Positions 52,737 through 64,000 of a stretch of 64,000 bases of DNA are shown here, one piece after another. The notes under the pieces were generated by a model. That model ran no database searches. It saw nothing but the letters and a program-made list of their open reading frames with translations, and was not told where the DNA came from. The DNA is from Isoperla grammatica (Eukaryota; Arthropoda; Insecta; Plecoptera; Perlodidae). How positions within the stretch are numbered: the first letter of the stretch is position 1; the number at the start of each line of letters is the position of its first letter. A program made the translations under genes and the position numbers. Where the stretch lies: the NCBI GenBank assembly GCA_945910005.1, contig OX246746.1:41061635-41125634 (forward strand), written 5' to 3'.

Positions 52737-53798
52737 CCTACAGCAGGGATTCTTATTATCACTGAGCTGATTATCGGAGCACTTCACTTGTATTAATGTT
52801 CTTGGGTAGGTGATCCCATCCAACAGAGATAGAAGGGGGTCTCTAAGCTGGCTCTATTGACCCTAATACGAGCAAACTTGTGTTATGAAGATGCATGTAT
52901 GAGCACAATTAAAAGTTAAAATAAAAAATCAGATAAATATTTTCTAAATTAATTTTCGCACCGATTGAGCAGCGAGAGTGGCACATGCAGCTCGTTACAG
53001 CGAGATAACAGACCGCACACGGTTCGTATCAAAGAAGAGAAGAGGGAAGGGTGAGGCGGAAAGATTTAAGAGAACACACTTGGGGGCGGGGGTGACTTTA
53101 ACAAAGGCAAAAAGAAATACATTTTTTTCTGTTTTACTAGAATAACTAGGACATTCTGTGTACAGCCGAATGAACAACCCACATATCACTTTGCTTTTCT
53201 TTTTCCAACGTGAAGTAGGATTTCTGGCGTGGAATTGGCTAGTGAGGGGGGGGGGGGGGGGGCAGAGACAGAGATTGAGTGGTTGTTGTGGCCGTTTTTG
53301 AAAACCTATAATTCTATAAGACAATATTTTTGAAATAATGTGAAAGATTTGATTTTTTACAAAATGTTCATAAGTAAAAATTGATGGAGTCATTTCGTAT
53401 TGTGTGTGTGTGGCCGGGGAGGGGGGGGGGGGGGGGGGATCTTGTATCTCAGACTACATGTTCTTGCACTGCAAGTGAAACAACCGTAATGGGAATGAAA
53501 GAATTACAAACAGTTGTCGACAAACATATGTCATGTTATTATTTTTTTTTAAACAAGCATTTTAAATAAAATTAGTGTTTTAAAATTATAACACTTAAAC
53601 AGCAGCTGTATACCTATAGATTAACGTCTTTGTTGATATTGTAAACATTTTTCTAATTCTAATTAGTATGTACACATATTTTTGCATTCGGCGTACTCCA
53701 TAAATCAAAACATTTTATTATTCCGTAGACGTTCAAGTTCTATAGTCTTAAGTTCTATACTTTAAACAACTTTTATGAGGTAAAATCAATAACATACT
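52737..53798. other. intergenic with two poly(G) tracts
   Basis: Holds poly(G) at 53246-53262 and 53421-53438, the latter preceded by a short (GT)n run. The 132-codon minus-strand frame across the first tract (with poly-Pro) shows no domain. No gene called. Confidence 0.5.
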
Positions 53799-54430
53799 CA
53801 TCTACAACGGCGGCTCAGACAGTGTTTTCAATAACATGCGACACAGTAGAACATATCGCTCATCTACAACGGCGGCTCAGACCATGTTTTCAATAACATG
53901 CGACATAGTAGAACATCGCTCATCTACAACGGCGGCTCAGACCATGTTTTCAATAACATGCGACATAGTAGAACATCGCTCATCTACAACGGCGGCTCAG
54001 ACCATGTTTTCAATAACATGCGACATAGTAGAACATCGCTCATCTACAACGGCGGCTCAGACCATGTTTTCAATAACATGCGACATAGTAGAACATCGCT
54101 CATCTACAACGGCGGCTCAGACCATGTTTTCAATAACATGCGACATAGTAGAACATCGCTCATCTACAACGGCGGCTCAGACAGTGTTTTCAATAACATG
54201 CGACATAGTAGAACATCGCTCATCTACAACGGCGGCTCAGACCATGTTTTCAATAACATGCGACATAGTAGAACATCGCTCATCTACAACGGCGGCTCAG
54301 ACAGTGTTTTCAATAACATGCGACATAGTAGAACATCGCTCATCTACAACGGCGGCTCAGACCATGTTTTCAATAACATGCGACATAGTAGAACATCGCT
54401 CATCTACAACGGCGGCTCAGACCATGTTTT
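53799..54430. repeat. 60-bp minisatellite, about 10.5 copies
   Basis: Unit: ctcatctacaacggcggctc, agaccatgttttcaataaca, tgcgacatagtagaacatcg. Nearly identical copies differing by a two-state site (accatg/acagtg). Because the unit is a multiple of 3, two plus-strand frames stay open (SSTTAAQTMFSITCDIVEHR and MRHSRTSLIYNGGSDHVFNN periods). No sign of a real gene. Confidence 0.97.
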
Positions 54431-55807
54431 AATCGAAAAAAATAACTAGACATTTTGATAAAAGATTTAATTGTGATCTTTGCACCGCTTGGCCGAAGGT
54501 CGAAGCCACCAATCACCGTGCGTTGTCAGAAGGCTCAAAGGGAGAGAGACACATTTGCATATCTTACACCGCAGTGGCACTTGGGTCATGTCCAAAGCTG
54601 TGACACGCCTTTGAAGCGACGTTATTAAATACCGCCAGTAGTATTAATAGCTATCCTAGGTACAGTACAGTGTATGTTACTGAGTTTAGGCACCAAACGG
54701 TTTCATTTTATCGTTGTGCTCATTTCATTATTCCAATTTAATTAAGAGTTTTGTTAGTAACATTGAATACAAGAGTGTTAATGTTATCAGAAATGCTAAT
54801 AGCACGGGTAAAAAAATTCTAGGACCCTGATTTATTTTGATAACTATAAGTAATGAAGAAACGTACAATATTTTGATACGTACAATATTTTGATAAAAAC
54901 AAAACGTTTTTTAGTATAGTATAAAAACAAAGAAACCAGAGATGGAGAAAAAAACTACGGAATGCATCCAAAACGAAGTAACAAATCATTTTTAAACACA
55001 TTATGAGCAAATAATGCATTTTAATTTAATTGTGACAAGAAACAGTGTGTAGTCTAATAATTTGTCTTATAACATTATATAAACTACCTTTAATTTCGCC
55101 CAAATAAAAAATCTTAGCCGCTTTGTGATGATCATTCTTCATTATTTCTGTTATCATTGACGCATCTTATAACCAACGCTAACACATTTTTTACTCTCAA
55201 CAAAATACAAGTATTTTTAAGCAACCAGATTCCTGTATGCAGGTATTTTTATTCAACGGTTAGCATGTCTTTGATTAATATCGCACCACAAGCTGTATAC
55301 TCACTTTCGGGTATCTATCGCCAGCAGGTTTTAATTGTCACCTAGAAAGTTATTTCCCTACGACCACCTGGCTGGTCAATGGTCATGTCATGCCGTAAAC
55401 TGATTTGTTATTCCGATTCGGAATTCAATAGTTTGGGATGTTTTGGTCAGATAAAAGCATTTTTGCAATTCGTTCCCGCAGTAAAAACTTTCTCTCCGGG
55501 GCCTCACGTAATAGTCTTAGCCTACCCCAAAACACATTTTCTTGACCATATTTCGGGTAAACTGACCCTATATGAATGACGCAAAAGAGAAATCTTTTCC
55601 TTGTGACCGTCTTCACATAAAACTTTCCAAAATATTTGTTTATTGTCTTTTCCAGTCCTTCTTTTAGTTCAGTTCGAGCTTCGAAGCTGTCTACATCGCA
55701 AGTATAGAAGCAACGCATTTGCAGTAACGAAACATATAATGTTACCTAAATTCGTAGTTTTTAATTTTATTATATTAACGTCAGCATTTTGATATAGGCC
55801 TATAGAA
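54431..55807. other. intergenic; one unrecognised 97-codon frame
   Basis: Minus strand 55718-55425 has a non-repetitive frame (MRCFYTCDVDSFEARTELKE... ending LLSDQNIPNY) with no recognised family; I do not call it a gene. The rest is AT-rich. Confidence 0.45.
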
Positions 55808-56096
55808 AGTTGGATTTGTATCGCGAAGTTTACAGTTGGATTTGTAACGCGAAGTATACAGGTGGCTTTGTATCGCGAAGTATACAGTTGGATTTGTAAC
55901 GCGAAGTATACAGTTGGATTTGTATCGCGAAGTATACAGTTGGATTTGTATCGCGAAGTATACAGTTGGATTTGTATCGCGAAGTATACAGTTGGATTTG
56001 TATCGCGAAGTATACAGTTGGATTTGTATCGCGAAGTATACAGTTGGATTTGTATCGCGAAGTATACAGGTGGCTTTGTATCGCGAAGTATACAGT
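55808..56096. repeat. 26-bp minisatellite, about 11 copies
   Basis: Unit agttggatttgtatcgcgaa + gtatac. Variants: tggctttg for tggatttg, and gtaacgcg for gtatcgcg. Three units make 78 nt, so the translated frames repeat every 26 residues on both strands without stops. Confidence 0.96.
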
Positions 56097-58226
56097 TTAC
56101 TCGATACGAGTTGGTTGATAGTAATAACAAATGTCATAGAGGCAACTACTTGTAACTGTCAACCCCATTGCAACTGGTGGGTTAATAGGAGGCTAAAGGA
56201 TTCACAACAGGTAGGCGATTACGGCACCCATTTCATAAATTACTCTGTGAGGCGCACGTGTGTGTGCGTGTGTGCGTGTGCGTGTGCGTGTGCGTGTGCG
56301 TGTGCGTGTGCGTGTGCGTGTGCGTCAACACTAGTGTATATTGCGTATACGTGTCCAATGTCTTCACTGATCTAAAGTAGCTTATTATCTCCAGCCCTAT
56401 AGTTTGACCATTGAGTCTGATACAGAGTTTGTTGTTTAATTTAATCAAGGCATTTGTCCTGGTGGGGGTTGGAGGGGGGTAGTGGTAATGCATGAGGTGT
56501 AAATGTACCAGGCCTCTAACCAGAGCAATAAATATACCGAGGTACAGACACATCCAAAGCAGTACAGACTCCTATTATCAAGTTGATACAATATTGATTT
56601 AAAGCCATAGCGGAGCCGCGTTAGCCAGGGTTGCTCTGATCTACTCTCATCGCACATTATGGGCTCCGCTTTGCGAGGGTTACATCTTTCATTTAAAACT
56701 GATCATCATTGTATTTAATTACTAATTTTGTGAGTAATATTAAGTTCAATTACCCATAGGATGTCGGTAAATGTAGCATCATAATCAACTTCATTGAGAA
56801 TGATTTATTATATGAATATTATATTTTTTAATACTCGTCACACATCTTCCGCTTGTTCATATTATTATTAATACGTATGGTATAGATGTGGTGTTTAATG
56901 GCGTATTGTCTCAACACAACCACATGTACCAACCACATGTAGGTGTGTATTATCGTATTAATATTTAATTGTAATCCTGCAACGTAATTGTTGTTTAACT
57001 GAAAGATTAGAACCGCAACTAAATTATTTGACCTACTAACAGTGGTTAAGTTCAGGGTCCGTGATTTAGCGTTGAGTGTACTTCGTAAAACAACGGGGGG
57101 GTTTGGTTATGAAAGGAAAGGGTTGGAATGTGATTCATTACAAAACACCCCCTATTGTTCAGGGAGGTCTAACTTTACCTTAGGGTGGCAAGCCGAGGGA
57201 TTTTCAAGGGGCCGCTTAGAAGAATTTGAGCCAATCACAGCGGCCCTGACGAGTCCATGAATTTAGAGCGTTAAATGACACAGTGCTTCACTCACACGGA
57301 GAAACGGTGAACTCTTTGAATTAGAGCGCCTGGCTTATTAGGCAACTTGTATGACGCCTATGTGGCGCGGGCAGTAATAAGGGGTATCCTATGTAGGTTC
57401 GCTAGACGTATGACAGGTGGCGCGGCCACTCGCTTCACCGTCCAACCGTCAGCTGGCGTGCAAATTATAGAAACTCATTTCTAATCAGACACATTTCTGA
57501 GGAAACTGTGACTATGACCGTCCTTGTACAATATCAAAATGATTGTCATTTACAAAAGCGCACTCGTGATATTATTCAAGGTTTTGTTAACATGAATAAA
57601 ATAAAATAATTTCATGTACTACCGATACCTTTAAGTGTTGCCAAAGTTATTGCGAATTATCATCCAAGTAGGCATTTACTAACAGTTTTTACTCGTATTT
57701 ACACCGTTACAAGTCAACATCGATGAAGGGATGCCTAGAACAGTTAGTGCCTAATGTTAGTACACAGTAAAGGAGAAATGATTGCAAATGATAAGCTACA
57801 GTAACAGCCTCGTAGATAACCTAGTATCTAATCACATTAAAACACACCCTCACTTACATGTGTTAATAATGCTCTCTTACCTTTAAAACACGAAACTTAA
57901 AGCTGCAACGACGGCTAAATTACCAGTAATAATGTGTCAAGTCAACATTTCGTCGGGTCATTCTGTTTTTCGTTTCAATTATTGACTCCCCCCCCCCCCC
58001 CATTTGCCCTATTAAATAAATGTGACTTAAGGCAATATGTTACGCATTATTTAAATCAGTTACTTCGTAAATTGCGTTACTTAGAAACTCATTACTAATC
58101 AATTTTTAATAGCATTGATTGATAACAATGTATTTCATTATAGGTAATCGTAAACTGCAATCAGTAATTTACAACACAGATTGAACTATCACCGAACCCT
58201 ACTTCAGTAATCGTAGTACATTTATC
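56097..58226. other. intergenic, with (GTGTGC)n and a GC-richer patch
   Basis: A GTGTGC/GTGC microsatellite at about 56258-56325; a poly(C) run at 57988-58001. The 57240-57470 stretch is GC-richer than its surroundings, apparently unique, and could be a conserved or regulatory element; no motif fixes this. No gene. Confidence 0.5.
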
Positions 58227-58800
58227 ACTACGACAAGTAGAGAGGTTTAGTCGTGTTACACTGACCCATATATCTACCCCGCTGTCCACATCTCACCCCG
58301 TGTACTTCACTACGACAAGTAGAGAGGTTTAGTCGTGTTACACTGACCCATATATCTACCCCGCTGTCCACATCTCACCCCGTGTACTTCACTACGACAA
58401 GTAGAGAGGTTTAGTCGTGTTACACTGACCCATATATCTACCCCGCTGTCCACATCTCACCCCGTGTACTTCACTACGACAAGTAGAGAGGTTTAGTCGT
58501 GTTACACTGACCCATATATCAACCCCGCTGTCCACATCTCACCCCGTGTACTTCACTACGACAAGTAGAGAGGTTTAGTCGTGTTACACTGACCCATATA
58601 TCTACCCCGCTGTCCACATCTCACCCCGTGTACTTCACTACGACAAGTAGAGAGGTTTAGTCGTGTTACACTGACCCATATATCTACCCCGCTGTCCACA
58701 TCTCACCCCGTGTACTTCACTACGACAAGTAGAGAGGTTTAGTCGTGTTACACTGACCCATATATCTACCCCGCTGTCCACATCTCACCCCGTGTACTTC
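58227..58800. repeat. 82-bp tandem repeat, exactly 7 copies before an assembly gap
   Basis: Unit: actacgacaagtagagaggt, ttagtcgtgttacactgacc, catatatctaccccgctgtc, cacatctcaccccgtgtactt + c. 574 bp = 7 x 82. Copies are almost identical; copy 4 has tatcaacccc in place of tatctacccc. A partial match (acttcagtaatcgtag) precedes it. The array stops exactly at a unit boundary where the N run begins, so true copy number is unknown. Confidence 0.97.
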
Positions 58801-59000
58801 NNNNNNNNNNNNNNNNNNNNNNNNNNNNNNNNNNNNNNNNNNNNNNNNNNNNNNNNNNNNNNNNNNNNNNNNNNNNNNNNNNNNNNNNNNNNNNNNNNNN
58901 NNNNNNNNNNNNNNNNNNNNNNNNNNNNNNNNNNNNNNNNNNNNNNNNNNNNNNNNNNNNNNNNNNNNNNNNNNNNNNNNNNNNNNNNNNNNNNNNNNNN
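58801..59000. other. assembly gap, 200 N
   Basis: Two hundred undetermined bases directly after a full 82-bp unit. A round gap length usually marks an unknown size. Confidence 0.99.
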
Positions 59001-59389
59001 GTACCCATATTAATGATATGTTACGAGTTGTTAACATTTTAAGTGTTAGACAAAAATATGCTTTAAAGGTTTTAAAAATGATTAACAATATTTTAAATGA
59101 TATTGGTCCACCATATTTAAAGGAATTGTTAAAGTTAAATAAAGAAATTCATTTTCATGACACCCGTTTTTCCAAAAATATTAATGTTAAAAAGGTTTGT
59201 AAAACTTCTACGCAAAGAATGTTGACTTTTAATGGTTTTAAGCTCTATAATGAATTTGGTAAATATCTTAATGATATTAATGTTCAGCAAGCAAGTGCAA
59301 AGAACATGACAGAATTTGTTAAAAACAAATTTACCATATGAGTTGTATATGTACATTATGTATTACATTAGCATTTAGCTAAATAAAGA
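59001..59389 (+). mobile_element. non-LTR retrotransposon C-terminal fragment with 3' end
   Basis: The frame is open from the gap edge through THINDMLRVVNILSVRQKYAL, ILNDIGPPYLKELLKLNKEI, a basic stretch and FKLYNEFGKYLNDIN to the stop at 59339-59341. The pattern (short helix, P-x-Y-L-x-E-L-L, then FxxYNxFGK) resembles the region after the reverse transcriptase in CR1/L2-like LINEs (family-level inference). About 45 nt of 3' UTR follow, with aataaag just before an (ATT)n tail. The ATG at 59018 is not a real start; the 5' part lies in or beyond the gap. Confidence 0.5.
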
Positions 59390-59439
<50 letters not shown>

Positions 59440-59615
59440 TTCATTCACTCACTCACTTATTAATTAATTCATTCATTCATTAATTAATTAATTCTTTAAT
59501 TAATTCATTCATTCATTCATTCATTCATTCATTCATTCATTCATTCATTCATTCATTCATTCATTCATTCATTCATTCATTCATTCATTTATTTATTTAT
59601 TCATTTATTTATTTA
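59390..59615. repeat. (ATT)n then (ATTC)n/(TTAA)-rich microsatellite
   Basis: ATT repeats to about 59436, then attcattc repeats interrupted by attaatta blocks, ending with atttattt. It forms the tail side of the LINE fragment. Confidence 0.96.
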
Positions 59616-61659
59616 ATGAGACAATTAGTGTTTGCTAATATCAACCCTATCCAGTTATAAAACTAATTTACAAAAGGATGATAACAAATATAACAACAAT
59701 ATAACAATACAATATAGCATGGACGTATGATAAGAACACAAAATAAAAACACAAAAATGAAAATATATTAATTATACTGTATGCTTTCTATAGTTAGTAA
59801 AAGTGTTCTGCAGTGTCCAATAACCGTATAGTGTATTTGTTATTATTACCGTAAAGACAGTATTAACCTGCTCTATAAGAATTGGTCTTGCCGCATGGAA
59901 TATAGATTTTCATTGCCTGTTCTACTCTTGACAAATGTCCCAGGGCTGAACCTAAACTTACACACTGAACCTTGTTAATGATTTTCTTGCGTTTTTCTAC
60001 ACAGAGTTATAATGTTTCCCCAAAAAAATCGTTATTAAATTACATCATTAGAGTAAATTAAGACCTTATTCTTCATCATTATCAATAATGACACATCTTG
60101 AAAAACTAAAATAATAGTCTAGTATTATTTACTTACGGCGATCTCTTGCCTCAATTTAATTCCTATGTCATAATCGAAGATAAAATTAAGCCTGTCACAA
60201 CGCTGCTTGAGGCCTGACGTACAGTTATTACCGTAGTAGTGAATTAGTACCGTGTAGGCCTAGGCTAGCTGGCCATGGCCTCTGACAGCTCGTTTTATTA
60301 CTGACTACTGACTAAGAATCGTCATAGTCTCCATTACTACCTTTCGTTAATGACAACTGTGTGCGTTTGCAAGATATTTTAATAAAGATGGCAAGAAACA
60401 ATGTTTTTATGACTTTGAATAAGTTCGTTCAACACGATTTTATATTATTTTTTAGACGTTCTTTTTTTTTAGTTTTTTAGGGTTCAGAAGTTAATCCTAT
60501 GGCCCCTTCCGATAGTTATGCAAAATAAGTTGAAATGGTTATTACTTATTAGTCACATAACCATGCTTTGTGAAATATAATACATTATGGTAGTCTACGT
60601 GATACTTTAGTAAGGTTATCAAAATTTGATAACATCAGCCGAAGGATTGTACAAATATCGGTACCCAGCATGAGAATTCCAGTAAGTCAGAAGGTGATTA
60701 ATCTGACTTGACATAATTTTGATAATTTGGACTTTGATTTGATTAATTTGACGACTTTGACAGTGACTGCTAAGGTTGATATCATATCATACTATCATAT
60801 CACTTAACTGAATATGATCATGTTTTTTGCTAAAAATGTATTTTGTTACAGTAGCACACCAATTCAAAAATACCCTGATTGCTGAGGACATTTAATATAA
60901 ATTCGGTAATAAACTTTATAGGTTATAGCTTATAAGTTAAATGATAATTACATTCTCTTACGATTACCACATAATATTAATATCCGTTGTTATAGTTGCA
61001 ATTAAAATTCTACGTCTTTAGAGTAGCCACAAGTAATATTTTAGTTACTAGACCTAGTTTGACGATAGGCCTACTCACCTATTGACCTTTGACCGACATT
61101 TTGAATGAATACCATACAAGCAATGTGATAACAACAAGAACTATTCATTTTAACGTATCTATAAGTACGTTGATATAATGAATATAGGCCAAAAAATCGA
61201 CGAAAATTTTACAAGTTGCCCATTTTGAGGAAATTGACCCAATCAAGGTCAAAGAAGATGAAATGGATAATTTGTTTTTTAAAGAAATATAATGCATTTT
61301 AGTTATTTAAAATGTATGCTTAAACTTACCTACATTTTTCATTATTTAATTAAGAATTATTACAAATATTACAAATTTGACCTTTGGCCCTAGTTTTGAC
61401 ATAGAAAGCTGGATTTGCCAGAGTTTTTTTTGAAAAGTGCTCGTCACAAACTTTTATTTGATTTACGTCATCTTTTTACCCACATTTTATACCGTCATTA
61501 TCGTAATGCAAAGGCCTGTACAACGCATTGTCTCTTTCACAAATTAACGCTCAATAAATTACCAAATACTTTTTAAGTGCGACGGCGACTGACGTTAAAA
61601 GAAACAATTTTAGGCGTCATGGTCAGCATTCGATGGCCTGGATACAAATTTACCAACTT
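59616..61659. other. intergenic, no features recognised
   Basis: AT-rich unique-looking DNA. Nothing supportable on either strand. Confidence 0.5.
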
Positions 61660-62040
61660 ATTTTAGTCATTATGCTTACCGATATTCCTGTAGCATGCAC
61701 AGAAATGTCAGCTTATTTGAGTCATTATGGTTGATATTCCTGTGGCCTGTATAAACAGATACCAATTTATTTTTAGTAATTGTGGTCACTATTCGCATGG
61801 CGTAAACATGACTTTAACTTATAACTGGTAATAATGATCGCTGATCGTATTGCCTCTACACAGATATCAACTTATTTTTAGTAATTGTGGTCGCTATTCG
61901 CATGGCGAAAACAGGGCATTCACTTATAACTGGTAATAATGGTCGCTAATCGTATTGCTTCTGCACAGACATCAACTTATTTTAAGTAATTGTGGTCGCT
62001 ATTCATACGGCGTGAAGAGAAATATCTATTACTAGTAGTA
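61660..62040. repeat. degenerate tandem repeat, about 105-bp period, 3-4 copies
   Basis: The phrase agtaattgtggtc[a/g]ctattc[g/a]... recurs near 61777, 61879 and 61985, each preceded by cagatat/cagacatcaacttattt and followed by ggcg..aa. Two weaker copies precede (near 61660 and 61715). Older and more diverged than the other arrays in the window. Confidence 0.75.
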
Positions 62041-63239
62041 ATAACGGTCGCTAATGGAACGCCAGCGTATGCGGAGAGAGATAGACTCATAAGACACGGC
62101 CTTGGGCGTGCATGTTGGCAGCTGTGCTGGTTGCAATGGTTGCACGCTACGAGCGCTACGAGCGCCAGCTGGTGGGACTGGTAGCGACACAAGGGGAGGG
62201 GGTGTGGCCGCAAAAGAAAACACGCCACCGCTCTCTGAATGACACGACACGAAAATGGTGGCAGATTAGGAACCGAAACTATCTCAGTTTCGATCACAGC
62301 ATTTCACTCATTACATGACAATAATATCAACGGGGATGTCTATCTATAGTAATAATCACGGAAACACTTTTTTCTTAAAAGCACCTGCAATGCACGAACC
62401 ATGCCTAAAATGACAGCGACTAAAATGGAGGCTAATTATTATTAAGTGAAACTGATGACAATTATATAGCAAGAATATGGTCGACGAAGCGTCAACATGA
62501 CGTTGTTACCGAAACTAGCACGGAATAGCGAGTAGGCCCACCTCATGTATGAGAGAACATGGTGGATGGCGGGCAGAGATATAGAATGACATGGTGGATG
62601 GGCAGCAGAGCAGAATTGTTGCCGGGCGAAATAACCACGAACATTTGGGTCGTTGCCAAACGGCTCTGATGCACAACCACAATAATTAGGGTATTTTCAA
62701 AATGCGAGTCAGCGCATTTTCAAACATCCAATTTAATTTCGCCATTTTGTTTACTATTTATTCAATACAAAATAAATTCACAACGTTCAAAAACAATGGG
62801 AGAGTAATAAAAAATAGCATGTTTACATTTATACAAAGGACTACAGTATAGCCACATCTATAAATTATAAAAAAATTACGCACTTAATCATTTCAATTTG
62901 AAATATAGGTCTGATCTGATTGCATGCAAACGTACCGGGATTCCTTCCCTTGTGGCCTGTGGGGTGGGGTAGAGCCTACAATATAGAAGAACTACGATAT
63001 TATTCCCGGTTAGGGTAGAGATGTTTAATTTCGGGATCTTACTTCAAGTTAATAGGTATTACCGTTAGAGGAACGCTTACATTTAATTTGCAATACAGCA
63101 AAACAACCATATATAAATAGCACGCGTAAATCTGCAAATAAAAATCACTTTCCTTGCTTGAAAGATTTAACAACAAATATGTTGATATTTGCAATGATAC
63201 TAATCGAGACGATGAGTGGGTGATTATGAAGATGAAAAA
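62041..63239. other. intergenic; GC-richer patch at 62060-62240
   Basis: Several overlapping short open frames occur in the GC-richer patch (with gctacgagcgctacgagcgc) but none has a recognisable domain. The rest is AT-rich. Confidence 0.45.
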
Positions 63240-63345
63240 ACACAACATGACATCCATGCCCAAGCCAGGATTCGAACCTCAAACGCAGAGACCGCGGTTT
63301 ACCAGACCAACGCCTAATCGACCACGGCAAACTGCGCTGGCAACA
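63240..63345 (-). repeat. tRNA-derived SINE head (CORE-SINE-like)
   Basis: On the minus strand: gccgtggtcgattaggcgtt (A-box region), ggtctggtaaaccgcggtct, then the B-box ggttcgaatcc (63278-63268) and tggcttgggcatggatgtc. This order closely resembles tRNA-headed SINEs common in molluscs and other lophotrochozoans (family knowledge). No intact tRNA is formed. Confidence 0.6.
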
Positions 63346-63640
63346 AATGTTTTAAATCAATTTTTGTATGCGCAATGTTTAAACAAATTATTCATATTCA
63401 TTTTAATTGCTTGGGCCATGCCATGCATGATTGGTTGGAAAACAAATGTGAATACATATAACATATTTAATTCATATTCAAATTACAATGTTTAAGCGAA
63501 CTATTCAAATTCCTAGTAAATTTCTCGGGCCATGCCATGCAAAAGTAATTAGACAACAAATACAAACGCACATTTTATCTATTTTAAAATTCCCAATATT
63601 TAAACACATTATTCAAATGCCTAAAACTCGTTAATTGCGG
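63346..63640. repeat. degenerate direct repeats, about 120-bp period
   Basis: gcaatgtttaaacaaattat / acaatgtttaagcgaactat / ccaatatttaaacacattat each followed by tcaaat or tcatat, with gggccatgccatgca present in the first two. Old tandem duplication. Confidence 0.6.
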
Positions 63641-64000
63641 CGTTCACTAGGCCCTGTCTCATAAAGATGCGCAGGGGTCAAGAATGATTATCGCGCAGTT
63701 TAGCGACGAGTACCTTGTACAGTACAAGGGTGCGTTCACTCCTGAAATGCGCAATCTAGCGTGTTTCTCTCTCTACAAGAGACCGTTTCCAGTTGCGCCA
63801 ACACATTTGCGTTTCCATTCCTAATCTTTACCGAGCACGAAACCCATGTTAACGATTTGTCACCTTGACGGCATCAAAAGTGATTAACCCCGGTGCATAA
63901 GCCTGTCTAAATTACCCGGCCTTGCCCATATGTCCTTGACGGCATCACAAACGATTATCCCCGGGGCGGGGGTTAAATATTAAACCCAGGAATTAAATAT
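63641..64000. other. intergenic right edge; short repeated phrase
   Basis: ccttgacggcatca.aa.gattaaccccgg appears twice (about 63863 and 63937). GC content is higher than average. No gene recognised. Confidence 0.45.

Noticed and set aside
53836..54449. 198- and 183-codon frames over the 60-bp array
   Set aside because: Unit length is a multiple of 3 without stops in two frames; near-identical copies show no coding pattern.
55669..56375. Four frames of 97-153 codons on both strands
   Set aside because: Driven by the 26-bp array (three units = 78 nt); the remaining parts are not recognisable.

Overview
The window is animal (metazoan) genomic DNA. It is AT-rich and very rich in tandem repeats. 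Its one confidently recognisable gene is a Hox gene on the minus strand, an Antennapedia (Antp) orthologue. The protein starts MSSYFANSYMPD, carries the Antp-type YPRFPPYDRM box, a YPWM hexapeptide and a full Antp-class homeodomain, and ends in an [14 protein letters not shown] tail. The sequence fits a lophotrochozoan, probably a mollusc, but the species cannot be fixed from this window. Short homopolymers, huge minisatellites and one 200-N gap show a draft eukaryotic assembly.

Layout. 1-4229: a 20-bp satellite that runs off the left edge. 4230-8164: unique DNA, a probable hAT transposon end, an ATT microsatellite and a 51-bp minisatellite that ends about 0.9 kb downstream of the Antp stop codon. 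8165-8424: Antp exon 2 (homeodomain). 8425-42254: one 33.8-kb intron. It holds a 33-bp and a 66-bp minisatellite, a 490-bp near-perfect palindrome, four copies of an unnamed dispersed repeat (one interrupted by a 295-bp retroposon-like insertion carrying what looks like a first exon of UTP6), a 75-copy uninterrupted AAG tract inside a compound microsatellite, and two decayed 3' ends of a restriction-like-endonuclease (R4/Dong-like) non-LTR retrotransposon, each between AAT arrays. 42255-43011: Antp exon 1. 43012-64000: the region upstream of Antp. It has no confident gene, but holds a 5.7-kb 61-bp satellite, 60-, 26- and 82-bp arrays, an assembly gap, a LINE C-terminal fragment, SINE-like tRNA heads and one weak 150-codon open frame.

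The two Antp exons join in phase 1 (GT donor, AG acceptor) to give a predicted 338-residue transcription factor. No other Hox gene lies within 21 kb upstream or 8 kb downstream. Almost every other long open frame is a by-product of tandem repeats whose unit lacks stop codons. I found no operon-like or multi-gene system. The most interesting items are the UTP6-like exon capture with its matching empty site, the long palindrome that could produce hairpin RNA, the retrotransposon copies embedded in AAT microsatellites, and the unusual load of repeats in a Hox locus.
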